Position numbers and translations under genes: made by a program
Part shown: piece after piece, positions 7,961-15,907 of the stretch
Layout: the number at the start of each line of letters is the position of its first letter
Numbering within the stretch: the stretch's first letter is position 1
Notes under the pieces: model-generated
Told to the model about the DNA's origin: nothing
Database searches by the model: none
The model's input: the letters and a program-made list of their open reading frames with translations, nothing else
Source: a virus
IMG/VR virus record: IMGVR_UViG_3300036715_000202
Span: 1-46,727 of that record
Strand: one strand, 5' to 3'
DNA: 46,727 bases

Positions 7961-8451
7961 TGAGTAAGATTATCTTTATCGACATCGACGGACCACTGAT
8001 CCCGGGGCGTGCGTACATGCTGCCCCGGAGCTACTTGCCCCTCCCGTTTGTCATGGATTTCGACCCAGTTGCGGTGAGTCTGCTCAATGATCTCGCTGCA
8101 ACTCGTGGATGGCAATTCGTTATCCACAGTTCATGGCTTCAGGTCTATGGCCCTGAGAAAACCCTTGAGCACTGCATCAAGGAAGGCCTGAAGGCGGAAT
8201 ACTTTGCGGAAGCTTCGTTGTGCGATGAGACTTTGTCTTGGCGCTACGACAGGGTGAGCAAGTATCTGGTGGACCACCCCGAGGTTACGGACTACGTTAT
8301 CATCGATGACGAACCGTACTCGGCAAGCGACAAGTACGAACACGTCAAGGACGTGAAGCAACACCTGCTACTCATCGACTTTGATGAGGGTTTTCTGTTG
8401 CGTAACTATCGACAGATCAAGGATGGAAAATGGAACAGAATGATCAACTAA
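7960..8451 (+). CDS. HAD-family phosphatase (HAD_SAK-like)
   Basis: The 163-residue protein opens with IIFIDIDGPL, the DxDG nucleophile motif of HAD hydrolases. HSSWLQ (motif II, Ser) and YVIIDDEP (motif IV, paired acids) follow. The overall pattern resembles the HAD domain found with RNA-repair proteins, which is common alone in phages. It probably removes a phosphate from a nucleotide or nucleic-acid end. It is coupled to thyX by a one-base overlap and overlaps the next small gene by 22 bases. Confidence 0.85.
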   Translation: MSKIIFIDIDGPLIPGRAYMLPRSYLPLPFVMDFDPVAVSLLNDLAATRGWQFVIHSSWLQVYGPEKTLEHCIKEGLKAEYFAEASLCDETLSWRYDRVSKYLVDHPEVTDYVIIDDEPYSASDKYEHVKDVKQHLLLIDFDEGFLLRNYRQIKDGKWNRMIN

Positions 8452-8642
8452 CGATTCATGACTACACCTTCCTGAAAGGTGATCCGGTTTACTGGCCACA
8501 CTGGGGGGCCAGCTATAGTTATGTCTCTACTTGGGTCCACAACAAAGGCTATGGGGGATTTGGCGACCCCACTGCCGCGGGCCTGATCGCCATGGACGAT
8601 TACGAGTTTCGAAACAGGGAGGAGGACCAAAGTGAGTGGTAG
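8430..8642 (+). CDS. Unknown 70-residue protein
   Basis: This small soluble protein is rich in Trp, Tyr and Gly (for example KGDPVYWPHWGASYSYVS). It overlaps the HAD gene by 22 bases and the phosphoesterase gene by 11. The start context GGATGGAAAATGG supplies a plausible ribosome site. No motif is recognised. The tight overlaps on both sides are the main evidence that it is expressed. Confidence 0.65.
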   Translation: MEQNDQLTIHDYTFLKGDPVYWPHWGASYSYVSTWVHNKGYGGFGDPTAAGLIAMDDYEFRNREEDQSEW

Positions 8643-9150
8643 GACTTGGGTCTGTGCCGACCACCACTTCGGGCACGCAAATATCCTGAACTTTGAAGAC
8701 GCTCAGGGTAACAAACTGCGTGGTTCTCGATTCAAGTCTGTCGAAGAACACGATGAACATCTCATAAAGGTCCACAATGAACTCGTCAGCCCACTCGATC
8801 GCGTTTACCTTCTGGGCGATGTCTGTATTAGTCGCCGGAGTATTCATACCCTGGGTCGATTGGCAGGTAGACTTGTCTTGGTTCGTGGTAACCACGACAT
8901 CTTTAAGCTCGAGGACTACATCCCTTACGTAGACGACGTGAGGGCGTATGTGGTTCAGAAAGACAAGGACGGGAACAAGGTTATCCTGTCTCACATCCCC
9001 ATCCATCCCGATTGTTTGGGTCGGTTTGGTACGAATATTCATGGGCATCTACACCAAAACAAACTGGATGATACTCGTTACAAGTGTGTAAGCTTGGAGC
9101 ATACAGATTACAAACCCATCCAGATTTTTGAAGCACTTAAGCTGCGCTGA
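8632..9150 (+). CDS. Calcineurin-like metallophosphoesterase
   Basis: The 172-residue protein shows all metal-site motifs of the family in order: DHHFGH, GDVCIS, RGNHD, SHIPIHP and GHLH. These bind two metals and hydrolyse phosphoesters; phage members act on nucleotides or nucleic-acid ends. The start is GTG at 8632, preceded by a strong GGGAGGAGG ribosome site. The gene overlaps the primase-helicase start by 23 bases. Its substrate cannot be read from the sequence. Confidence 0.9.
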   Translation: MSGRTWVCADHHFGHANILNFEDAQGNKLRGSRFKSVEEHDEHLIKVHNELVSPLDRVYLLGDVCISRRSIHTLGRLAGRLVLVRGNHDIFKLEDYIPYVDDVRAYVVQKDKDGNKVILSHIPIHPDCLGRFGTNIHGHLHQNKLDDTRYKCVSLEHTDYKPIQIFEALKLR

Positions 9151-10744
9151 GTGCGGAAGTAAAGACGCCAATAGTCTCTACGATGATGGCCACACTCATT
9201 GTTTTAGCTGTGGAAAAACGACGTTCCCTAATGATAAGGAGGTGGAGGGCCGTAAGATAGCTACTGACATCACACAAATCCGTAAGGATTACAAAGACTT
9301 GACTGACCGCCGAATCAGTCGTGCTTCTGCAGAGAAGTATCAAATTTGGAGAAACGAGGAGAATGGCCAAACATATTTTCCGTACTACCACGGGGACGGC
9401 AGGACGCACCTTTCTAATAAGGTCCGATACCCGGACAAAGAATTTTCTGTCGAGGGTGATCTTAAGCATAGCGGACTCTTTGGACAACAACTCTTTCCAG
9501 CAGGTAGCGCCAAGTTTGTCACCCTTGTCGAGGGAGAATACGATGCGCCTGCTGCGTTCGAGCTCATGGGATCAAGGTGGCCTGTCGTCTCTGTCCGTAA
9601 CGGAGCTGATGGCGCTACTCGTGATGTTGCGGACAATTTCGAGTACCTCAACTCTTTCGCAAACATCGTAATCTGCTTCGATAAAGATGATGCAAAAATC
9701 AACCCTAAGACAGGCGAGATACGATATCCCGGACAGGAAGCTGCTACTGCCGTGGCTGGCATGTTCCCCATCGGGAAGGTCAAAATTCTTACTCTTGCAG
9801 AAGGCAAGGACCCGAACGACTATCTTAGGGCTGGTCTTCGTGAAGCGTTCAACCGCGAATGGTGGGCGGCACCGGGATTTACTCCTAGCGGTCTTAAGCT
9901 GGGCCGTGAGATGTGGGATGAAATCTCGGAACCCAAGAATTATGAGACAGTTCCCTACCCTTGGAAAGGACTTAACGATCAGACGTATGGTGTCCGATTG
10001 TCAGAACTCGTCGTCGTCACAGCAGAAACGGGTGTGGGGAAGACGTCTGTACTCAAAGAGATTGAACACTTTGTCCTCAAAAATGTACCCAAACATGGTA
10101 TTGGACTCCTTCATCTCGAAGAACCGAACGCGGACACTGCTCTGGGATTGATGAGTATCGAAGCTAACCGCCCACTACACCTACCCGACGTGCGGGAGAT
10201 GACGCCCAAGGAGGAACTCCGTGGATACTTTGATGCTGTTATCAATACTGATCGGATCGTTATTTGGGATCACTTTGGTTCGAACAGTATCCAAGAGGTC
10301 CTCAATAAAGTACGGCACATGCATAATCTTGGGTGCAAGTACATCATTCTTGATCACCTTTCTATTGTCGTTTCTGATCAAAATGGTGATGAACGAAAGC
10401 AGCTAGACGAGATCAGCACCAAGCTGAAGACACTATGTATGGAGCTTAACATCTCCGTCATCTGTGTTATCCACCAGAACCGTCAGGGCCAGATTCGCGG
10501 CACTGCTGGGGTGGAACAGCTTGCTAACATCGTACTGAAGCTCAATCGTGAGCGGATGTCTGAAGACCCGTGGAGACGCAACGTCACCAAGATCATCGTG
10601 GAAAAGAATCGTTTCTGCGGTCGTACCGGTCCCGGTTGTTATCTTCACTACAACGAGCACACTGGCCGTCTCAACGAGCTCAATGAAGAGCAGATCAAGG
10701 CGTACAATGCTGGTGGCACAGCCGACATTGAGGTGTGGGCGTGA
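9128..10744 (+). CDS. T7 gp4-like DNA primase-helicase
   Basis: The 538-residue protein has an N-terminal zinc knuckle (CAEC then CFSC), followed by TOPRIM elements LVEGEYDA and CFDKDD. The RecA-type helicase follows, with Walker A ETGVGKTS, Walker B YIILDHLS, and motif IHQNRQG. Order and length match T7 gp4, so it should prime and unwind DNA at the fork beside the polymerase encoded next. TTG at 9128 is the best start because the zinc knuckle begins six residues later and no ATG lies upstream of it. There is no clear ribosome site, so translation may depend on coupling. Confidence 0.93.
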   Translation: MKHLSCAECGSKDANSLYDDGHTHCFSCGKTTFPNDKEVEGRKIATDITQIRKDYKDLTDRRISRASAEKYQIWRNEENGQTYFPYYHGDGRTHLSNKVRYPDKEFSVEGDLKHSGLFGQQLFPAGSAKFVTLVEGEYDAPAAFELMGSRWPVVSVRNGADGATRDVADNFEYLNSFANIVICFDKDDAKINPKTGEIRYPGQEAATAVAGMFPIGKVKILTLAEGKDPNDYLRAGLREAFNREWWAAPGFTPSGLKLGREMWDEISEPKNYETVPYPWKGLNDQTYGVRLSELVVVTAETGVGKTSVLKEIEHFVLKNVPKHGIGLLHLEEPNADTALGLMSIEANRPLHLPDVREMTPKEELRGYFDAVINTDRIVIWDHFGSNSIQEVLNKVRHMHNLGCKYIILDHLSIVVSDQNGDERKQLDEISTKLKTLCMELNISVICVIHQNRQGQIRGTAGVEQLANIVLKLNRERMSEDPWRRNVTKIIVEKNRFCGRTGPGCYLHYNEHTGRLNELNEEQIKAYNAGGTADIEVWA

Positions 10745-12570
10745 TGTTAAAGTATTTACCCACACCAAATGAGTACCATAAGTATTGGTACATCGATATC
10801 GAAGCGGACAGCCTCACGCCCACTCGGGTTTGGGTCCTGTGCGCTTCGCGGATGGACAGAGATGAGGTCCTGTCTTTCGTAGGACACGAAGAGATCAGGA
10901 GATTCTTCAATGAAAGTGACAAAGACTCAGTGTTCGTCGGGCACAACATACTCAGTTATGATGGACCCAACATCAAACGGCTGGTCGGACCTGAAGTCTC
11001 AAGCTCAAATTCTGTGGACACTCTTGTTCTATCTTATCTTTACAACCCTGCTCTTCCTGGCGGGCACTCTCTGGGTGCTTGGGGTGATCGTTTTAACTAC
11101 CCTAAAGGCAACTTCGCAGAGTTTGATCGGTACAGTCCAGAGATGGATAAGTATTGTCAGCAAGACGTACGGCTCGGTAAGAGAGTCTTCAAAGGTCTAG
11201 TTCAACGTATGTTGCGTATGGGCTTCAGTGAACTCTCGTGCAAGATTGAACACGAGATTAGAGAGGTAATTGATGAACAACAATCTAATGGATGGTACTT
11301 CGATATCGCCGGAGCACAAGCTCTTGTTGGACGACTGCGTGGCGAACAGAGCGATCTCGAGCGCCCTATTCGAGAACTATTTCCTCCACGTCTTTCCGAA
11401 GTTGGCACTTACCGGAGGCGCCAAAAAGCGGATGGAGGAGAGTTTGCAAGTTATCTCCGACATCTTGCGCAATTCCCCGACGTACGAGATAATGGGGATG
11501 GTACATACAGTACGTTTGACTGGGAAGAATTCAACATCGGAAGCCCTAAGCAGCGGGTCGAGCGACTCCTAGGGATCGGCTGGGAGCCCTCTGACTTCAC
11601 CGAGAAGGGTTTCCCCAAGGTGGATGAAGAAAGCCTCCTAGCGTTCGCTGAGAGCTCTGGAAGACCCGAAGCGCAGGCGATTGCAGAGTGGCTCGTACTA
11701 CAGGGTCGTGCCAGTATGATTGACGGTTGGCTAAATAACGTCAACTACGACGACCATTGTATGCACGGGCGGGTAATGACTTGTGCTGCCACTACACGGC
11801 GCATGATTCACAACTCCCCCAACACTGCAAACATCCCTAAGGCAAAAAAGAAAGTCAAGTATGGCATCGAATGCAGACGACTTTGGAGAGCAAGACCCGG
11901 TAGAAAAGAGGTTGGCTACGATGCCAGTGGTCTTGAGATGCGCATGTTTGCTGAATATCTTGCAAATGACGAGGCAACTCTCCTATTTACCACCGGAGAC
12001 CCCCATCTTCTCAACACTCGCAATCTCGGGCTTGCGGATGAGATGCGCGATCTTACCGTCAAGAATGGTTTTTATGCGTATCTCTATGGAGCAGGGGACC
12101 CTAAACTCGGACGCACCCTTAAACCTGAGCTTCAAGGGGGTGAAGCTGGACGATATGGGAAGGAAGCTCGTGCTATCCTTGAAACAGGCACACCCGGACT
12201 GGCAAAGCTGGTGGCCGAAATACAAGATGAGTTCCGCGCAAATGGAGGGGTGCTTAAGACGATCGATGGAGGGTTCGTACGATGTGGATCGACTTCTGCA
12301 GCACTCAACTATAAACTTCAGTCTGCCGGAGCTATCGTGATGAAGCAAGCTGCCATTCATGCACGAGATGAAATCAGAAAGCGTGGACTGGATAGCTTGC
12401 TTGTTGGTACAATTCATGATGAAGGACAACATGATGCCAAGACAGAAGACGCCGACGAAGTCGGACGAGTGTGTGTGCAAGCCATCCGGGACGCTGGGGA
12501 AACGCTTGGATTCAGAGTTCCGCTCGATGGTGAATACAAAGTCGGGGACAGCTGGGCGGAGTGTCACTAA
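10744..12570 (+). CDS. DNA polymerase I-type (family A, T7 gp5-like)
   Basis: The protein has 608 residues from ATG 10744, which shares a base with the preceding stop. The 3'-5' exonuclease has Asp18/Glu20 in YIDIEAD, GHNILSYDGPN and YCQQDV. The polymerase has motif A YDASGLEMR (Asp393), motif B YAYLYGAGDPKLG and motif C IHDEGQ (Asp559). The YLYGAGD segment is characteristic of T7-type enzymes. It replicates the genome with the primase-helicase. GTG codons at 10735 and 10741 are alternative starts. A consensus promoter on the opposite strand (12638-12665) points into its 3' end. Confidence 0.96.
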   Translation: MLKYLPTPNEYHKYWYIDIEADSLTPTRVWVLCASRMDRDEVLSFVGHEEIRRFFNESDKDSVFVGHNILSYDGPNIKRLVGPEVSSSNSVDTLVLSYLYNPALPGGHSLGAWGDRFNYPKGNFAEFDRYSPEMDKYCQQDVRLGKRVFKGLVQRMLRMGFSELSCKIEHEIREVIDEQQSNGWYFDIAGAQALVGRLRGEQSDLERPIRELFPPRLSEVGTYRRRQKADGGEFASYLRHLAQFPDVRDNGDGTYSTFDWEEFNIGSPKQRVERLLGIGWEPSDFTEKGFPKVDEESLLAFAESSGRPEAQAIAEWLVLQGRASMIDGWLNNVNYDDHCMHGRVMTCAATTRRMIHNSPNTANIPKAKKKVKYGIECRRLWRARPGRKEVGYDASGLEMRMFAEYLANDEATLLFTTGDPHLLNTRNLGLADEMRDLTVKNGFYAYLYGAGDPKLGRTLKPELQGGEAGRYGKEARAILETGTPGLAKLVAEIQDEFRANGGVLKTIDGGFVRCGSTSAALNYKLQSAGAIVMKQAAIHARDEIRKRGLDSLLVGTIHDEGQHDAKTEDADEVGRVCVQAIRDAGETLGFRVPLDGEYKVGDSWAECH

Positions 12571-12613
12571 AGAAACTCCATGGACTGATAATGTTCTTGA
12601 GTATATAAGCTAT

Positions 12614-12643
12614 CCCCTCTAGGGCACTGATCTAGATATTATA
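12614..12643 (-). repeat. Inverted copy of the P1 promoter-proximal element
   Basis: Read on the minus strand, this 30-base stretch matches 840-869 at 28 of 30 positions. It begins with TATAATATCTAGATC and ends with CCCTAGAGGGG. Both copies keep the palindromes ATCTAGAT and CCCTANAGGG just after the -10 hexamer. Such conservation outside coding sequence suggests a shared operator or RNA leader. Confidence 0.88.
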
Positions 12644-12665
12644 TCATAGATTTCAGTTCTGTCAA
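12638..12665 (-). promoter_or_regulatory. Perfect-consensus sigma-70 promoter facing leftward (P2)
   Basis: On the minus strand, TTGACA (12665-12660) and TATAAT (12643-12638) are separated by 16 bases, as in P1. A transcript would start near 12631 and run antisense into the DNA polymerase gene. No minus-strand gene lies downstream nearby, so it may make a regulatory RNA or a replication primer. Confidence 0.82.
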
Positions 12666-12700
12666 GCCCAATTAAAATAGGAGAATATGTCAAGATTGTA

Positions 12701-12728
12701 TTGACTATATGCCAGATTATGTTATACT
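12701..12728 (+). promoter_or_regulatory. Sigma-70 promoter for the SSB operon (P3)
   Basis: TTGACT (12701-12706) and TATACT (12723-12728) are near-consensus with a 16-base spacer. The promoter lies back-to-back with P2 in the 219-bp AT-rich gap after the polymerase gene. It would drive the SSB gene at 12790 and the nuclease and nrd genes beyond it. Confidence 0.75.
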
Positions 12729-12789
12729 ATCATATCGACATGGTTACAAACACTAACTACATTACAAATCCAAAAGGAATAAAAACATA

Positions 12790-13227
12790 ATGTTGATTCA
12801 AGGCAAGGCTAAGTGGGCTAAGATTATCGGCGACCCTGCGTGGGGTTACGAGAACAAGTTCAAGGAATGGTCCATTGACGTGTACGTCGAAGACGAGACC
12901 GTTGCAAAGCTGAAGGCTGAGGGTCTTGGTCCGAAGATCAAGGACAAGGGCAATGGCCAGTACATTACGTTCAAGCGTAAGGAACTGAAGGCCGACGGTA
13001 CACCTAACCATCCGATCCGTGTTGTCGATCATCACGCCCAACCATGGGATAACCGTAAGATTGGGAATGGTTCGACGGTCAACGTCAGCTTCCTGATCAA
13101 CGAGTACAAGCCCGGCCAAAACAATGCTAACATCCTGAGCCTGCAGGTTTGGGACCTGGTCGCTTACGAGGGCAATGAGTTCCCCGTAAAGGACAGTGAC
13201 GACAATTGGGAAAAGGAAGTTAACTAA
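12790..13227 (+). CDS. Single-stranded DNA-binding protein, T7 gp2.5-like
   Basis: The 145-residue protein begins LIQGKAKWAKI. Its layout of short beta strands with a GNGSTVNVSF core and acidic C-terminal part resembles T7 gp2.5-type OB-fold proteins. Such proteins coat single-stranded DNA and contact polymerase and helicase through an acidic tail; here the tail (DSDDNWEKEVN) is acidic but ends with basic and polar residues. The gene has its own promoter (P3) and ribosome site (AAAGGA), in keeping with a need for high expression. Confidence 0.8.
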   Translation: MLIQGKAKWAKIIGDPAWGYENKFKEWSIDVYVEDETVAKLKAEGLGPKIKDKGNGQYITFKRKELKADGTPNHPIRVVDHHAQPWDNRKIGNGSTVNVSFLINEYKPGQNNANILSLQVWDLVAYEGNEFPVKDSDDNWEKEVN

Positions 13228-13415
13228 TGTTTGCAATGATTATTGACATCGCTCTGGTCGTGTTGCTGTCTTATGACATCTACCTCCACCTGAAGTCTTC
13301 TGCCGTGGACAATGCCGCAACGTCTTTTTTGGACAATGCGATCCAGACGATCCAAGCCGCTGAGGCAGACGCAGCCACTGTGATCCAAAAGATCACCGCC
13401 CATAAGGCATCGTGA
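13227..13415 (+). CDS. Small single-span membrane protein
   Basis: This 62-residue protein has one N-terminal hydrophobic segment (residues 2-20) followed by a polar, alanine-rich helix (residues 30-60). Its ATG shares a base with the SSB stop, and its stop overlaps the GTG start of the nuclease gene (GTGA). The layout would anchor a short cytoplasmic helix at the membrane. No family or function is recognised. Confidence 0.68.
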   Translation: MFAMIIDIALVVLLSYDIYLHLKSSAVDNAATSFLDNAIQTIQAAEADAATVIQKITAHKAS

Positions 13416-14263
13416 TAGCGGCGAAACACCCCCTTGTTGAGGACATATATCGAGTCGTAGTTGAAGGCTGCGAGGTTACTGAAGAGGCTGCCAAGGAATT
13501 CGGAAGCACACTCGGTAATCTCATAGCCGACCGGCTACGGGAGACGAAGCGGGGTAAGCGTGAGTTTACTCTGCGAATGTCCAACATCGGCAAGGGCGCA
13601 AGACAACTGTGGTATGACAAGCGTTATGGTAAGGAAGAAGAACTCCCGGGTCCAACACTTATTAAATTCATGTTCGGCGACATCATTGAACAGCTTGTTC
13701 TATTCCTCGCCGAGCACGCGGGCCATAAGGTTACATCTCGACAAGCTGAGGTTTCAGTCGGCGGTGTTAAGGGCCATATCGATGCAGACATCGACAACGT
13801 CACCGTCGACGTCAAGTCTGCTTCAAGCTATGCGTTTAAAAAGTTTGCTGACGGGACGCTAGTAGACAACGACGCCTTTGGCTACATCGAACAAATCGCT
13901 GGGTACAGCAAAGCACGTGACACTGACGGTGCGTTCCTGGCGGTCGATAAGGTCAGTGGGCATCTCGCCTATCTACCGTTCACTAAAGAGGAGCTTGGTG
14001 TCTTTGACGTCGAAGGACGTATTGAGTACATCAAGAAAGCCATTGAGCAACCAACGGAACCAGACCGTTGCTACCCTGATGAAAAGATGGGTGAGGCTGG
14101 TAACCGGAAGCTCGGGGTAAACTGCAGCTACTGTTCTCATAAAGCACGGTGCTGGGCTGACGCTAATGGCGGCGTTGGTCTTCGAACATTCTTGTACTCC
14201 TCCGGTCCTGTCTTCCTCACAAAGGTAGTCAGCGAACCTAAAGTGTACGAAAAAACATTTTAA
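13412..14263 (+). CDS. PD-(D/E)XK exonuclease, Cas4/RecB-like, with a putative Fe-S cluster
   Basis: The 283-residue protein has the nuclease core GHIDADID (Asp124) and VDVKSAS (Asp133-x-Lys135), with Glu93 in GDIIEQ. Near the C-terminus a C-x17-C-x2-C-x5-C pattern (DRC, NCSYCSHKARC) matches the [4Fe-4S] cysteine layout of Cas4 and AddB nucleases. It probably resects DNA ends for recombination or degrades host DNA; it sits where T7 has its gene 6 exonuclease. The start is GTG 13412, overlapping the previous stop. Confidence 0.87.
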   Translation: MIAAKHPLVEDIYRVVVEGCEVTEEAAKEFGSTLGNLIADRLRETKRGKREFTLRMSNIGKGARQLWYDKRYGKEEELPGPTLIKFMFGDIIEQLVLFLAEHAGHKVTSRQAEVSVGGVKGHIDADIDNVTVDVKSASSYAFKKFADGTLVDNDAFGYIEQIAGYSKARDTDGAFLAVDKVSGHLAYLPFTKEELGVFDVEGRIEYIKKAIEQPTEPDRCYPDEKMGEAGNRKLGVNCSYCSHKARCWADANGGVGLRTFLYSSGPVFLTKVVSEPKVYEKTF

Positions 14264-14278
14264 TAAAAAGGTTAAAAG

Positions 14279-14551
14279 ATGAACGACGACAACAACAATA
14301 TCATCCAACTGGTCAGCAAGAGCACCAATACTACTGTGGAAGCTGACATGGCCACTCCGGTTCACGACTATGCGATCTATGACATCGGTGGCCTCACTCA
14401 CCTTGCAACGGGCTTCCTCCTGTTCACTTCTCATCATGTGGCTGTGATGCGAGAGACTCCCCACGGTGCTCTCCCGGTCTTCATGCTACCTCTGACTGAA
14501 CTTCGTTTCGTTAAACTCACCGAGAACAACGAAGAGGACGCCCCCTTCTAA
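14279..14551 (+). CDS. Unknown 90-residue protein
   Basis: The protein is soluble with a central hydrophobic stretch (GGLTHLATGFLLF), probably a folded core rather than a membrane span, and an acidic end (NNEEDAPF). A clear ribosome site (AAAAAGG) precedes ATG 14279. Its stop shares a base with the endonuclease I start (TAATG). Lying between two DNA nucleases suggests a role in DNA metabolism, but no motif supports a specific function. Confidence 0.72.
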   Translation: MNDDNNNIIQLVSKSTNTTVEADMATPVHDYAIYDIGGLTHLATGFLLFTSHHVAVMRETPHGALPVFMLPLTELRFVKLTENNEEDAPF

Positions 14552-14928
14552 TGGCTTTTAAAAGTGGCTTCGAGAGAACCGTTGCCGCTAATCTCAAATC
14601 TCGGGGTGTAGACTTCGAGTATGAAGGTCTAGAGTTCCCTTATGTCTTGATGGGTACGTACCACCCAGACATTCAACTTGTGCGTAACGGTATCGTGATC
14701 GAGCTCAAGGGAATTCTAGATCGAGAGAGTAAGCGAAAGATGGCAGCCGTCCGTAAACAGTATCCAGACCTAGACATTAGGTTCTTGTTTATGGATGGCA
14801 GTAAACGAATCCCGGGAACTAAGCAAACCCACGGCCAATGGGCAACCAAAAACGGCTTTCAATGGGCAGAGCGTGAAATCCCTCAGGAGTGGCTCGATGA
14901 GCGACAAAACAATAACAATATCTCTTGA
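14551..14928 (+). CDS. Endonuclease I, T7 gp3-like Holliday-junction resolvase
   Basis: The 125-residue protein follows T7 endonuclease I closely. FKSGFE holds Glu8, YHPD Asp40, and IELKG Glu51 and Lys53. These correspond to the T7 catalytic residues Glu20, Asp55, Glu65 and Lys67. The later DLDIRFLF and PQEWL segments also align by eye. It resolves branched DNA and helps break down host DNA. It lacks about 12 N-terminal residues compared with T7, which do not carry the active site. Confidence 0.93.
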   Translation: MAFKSGFERTVAANLKSRGVDFEYEGLEFPYVLMGTYHPDIQLVRNGIVIELKGILDRESKRKMAAVRKQYPDLDIRFLFMDGSKRIPGTKQTHGQWATKNGFQWAEREIPQEWLDERQNNNNIS

Positions 14929-15058
14929 CAAATACGAGGACCTCGTAGCAGATTCTGATTGGCTTCGCTGTCTCGAACAAGCTGGGGTCGATGACTGGGA
15001 GGGTGTGGATTATGCAGCCCAACTCTTCCGAGAGATGGGACAGACCGAAGATGAATAA
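14897..15058 (+). CDS. Small acidic protein of unknown function
   Basis: The frame is open from 14795, but that part lies within endonuclease I. ATG 14897 gives a 53-residue acidic protein beginning MSDKTITISLDKYEDL, with a CAGGAG ribosome site just upstream (14884-14889). It overlaps endonuclease I by 32 bases and the exonuclease gene by eight. The N-terminal strand followed by helix resembles small phage regulators, but no family is recognised. Confidence 0.65.
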   Translation: MSDKTITISLDKYEDLVADSDWLRCLEQAGVDDWEGVDYAAQLFREMGQTEDE

Positions 15059-15761
15059 ACGAATCCTCTATATTGATATTGAGTGGAAGCCCGCAACCGC
15101 ATACGTGTGGAAAATGTGGGACGAAAACATCTCCCCCGACCAACTGATTGATGAGGGCGGACTGCTTTGCTTCTGTGCCCACTGGGACGGGTCCAAGACC
15201 TTTGAGTTCTACAGTGAATGGGACGACGGAGTCCAAGGTATGGCCGAAGCGGCACTCCAACTCTTGAATGAGGCGGACGCTGTGGTGACGTACAATGGTG
15301 ACAAGTATGACATCCCCAAGCTTCGCGGTACAATTATCCTTGCTGGTCTACAGCCCCCGGGCCCGGTCACTAGCATCGATCTTATTAAGACCGTAAAGAA
15401 ACTGGGGTTCGTCATGAACCGTCTCGCTTACATCGGCCCACTGTTGAAGGTGGGTAGCAAGATGAAGCATGAGGGCTTCCGTCTTTGGCGGTCTGTTCTC
15501 GAAGGAGACGTCAAGGCACGAAACCGGATGAAGAAATATTGCATCCAAGATGTAAATGTTCTTAAGAATCTCTACAATCGTGTCAAACCTTTCATCGTTA
15601 ATCACCCCCACCTTGGAGACGAGAAGGGTGCTTGCGGTTCTTGTGGGTCTAATCACGTGCAGCTCCAAGGCTGGCGTCGATCTAAGTTCTTCAAGACACA
15701 ACGAATTCGATGTCAAGACTGTGGCTCATGGTCACTTGGAACGAGAGTTAAAGTCGGCTAA
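15051..15761 (+). CDS. DEDD-type 3'-5' exonuclease with a C-terminal zinc ribbon
   Basis: ATG 15051 gives 236 residues. The exonuclease motifs are YIDIEW (Asp9, Glu11), TYNGDKYDIPKL, and YCIQDV, the DnaQ/PolB-like arrangement. The C-terminus has CGSCGSNH and CQDCGSW, a zinc ribbon likely to hold nucleic acid. The polymerase already carries an intact exonuclease domain, so this second one probably serves repair, recombination or RNA trimming. It is coupled to its neighbours on both sides by short overlaps. Confidence 0.85.
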   Translation: MNKRILYIDIEWKPATAYVWKMWDENISPDQLIDEGGLLCFCAHWDGSKTFEFYSEWDDGVQGMAEAALQLLNEADAVVTYNGDKYDIPKLRGTIILAGLQPPGPVTSIDLIKTVKKLGFVMNRLAYIGPLLKVGSKMKHEGFRLWRSVLEGDVKARNRMKKYCIQDVNVLKNLYNRVKPFIVNHPHLGDEKGACGSCGSNHVQLQGWRRSKFFKTQRIRCQDCGSWSLGTRVKVG

Positions 15762-15907
15762 TGTTGATCGAGGACATAAGATACATGATCTGTGATCGTT
15801 ACACACCCGAGGAGTTGATTGAGCTTCTCGGGGTCACAGTTGAAGAGGTGTTTGATAGGTTTCAAGACGAAGTAATGAATCTTGATCTTGAGGAAATTCT
15901 ATTGTGA
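15761..15907 (+). CDS. Small acidic helical protein
   Basis: This 48-residue frame starts at ATG 15761, sharing a base with the previous stop. It ends at 15907, overlapping the GTG start of the next gene (GTGA). The protein is acidic and helical, with a TPEELIELLGVTVEEV segment that looks like a small helix-turn-helix unit. That similarity is weak. The perfect coupling on both sides is the main evidence for a real gene. Confidence 0.6.
   Translation: MLIEDIRYMICDRYTPEELIELLGVTVEEVFDRFQDEVMNLDLEEILL

Noticed and set aside
14930-14965. TTGACA inside the 14897-15058 gene as a promoter
   Set aside because: No acceptable -10 hexamer lies 15-19 bases downstream, and the site is within coding sequence.
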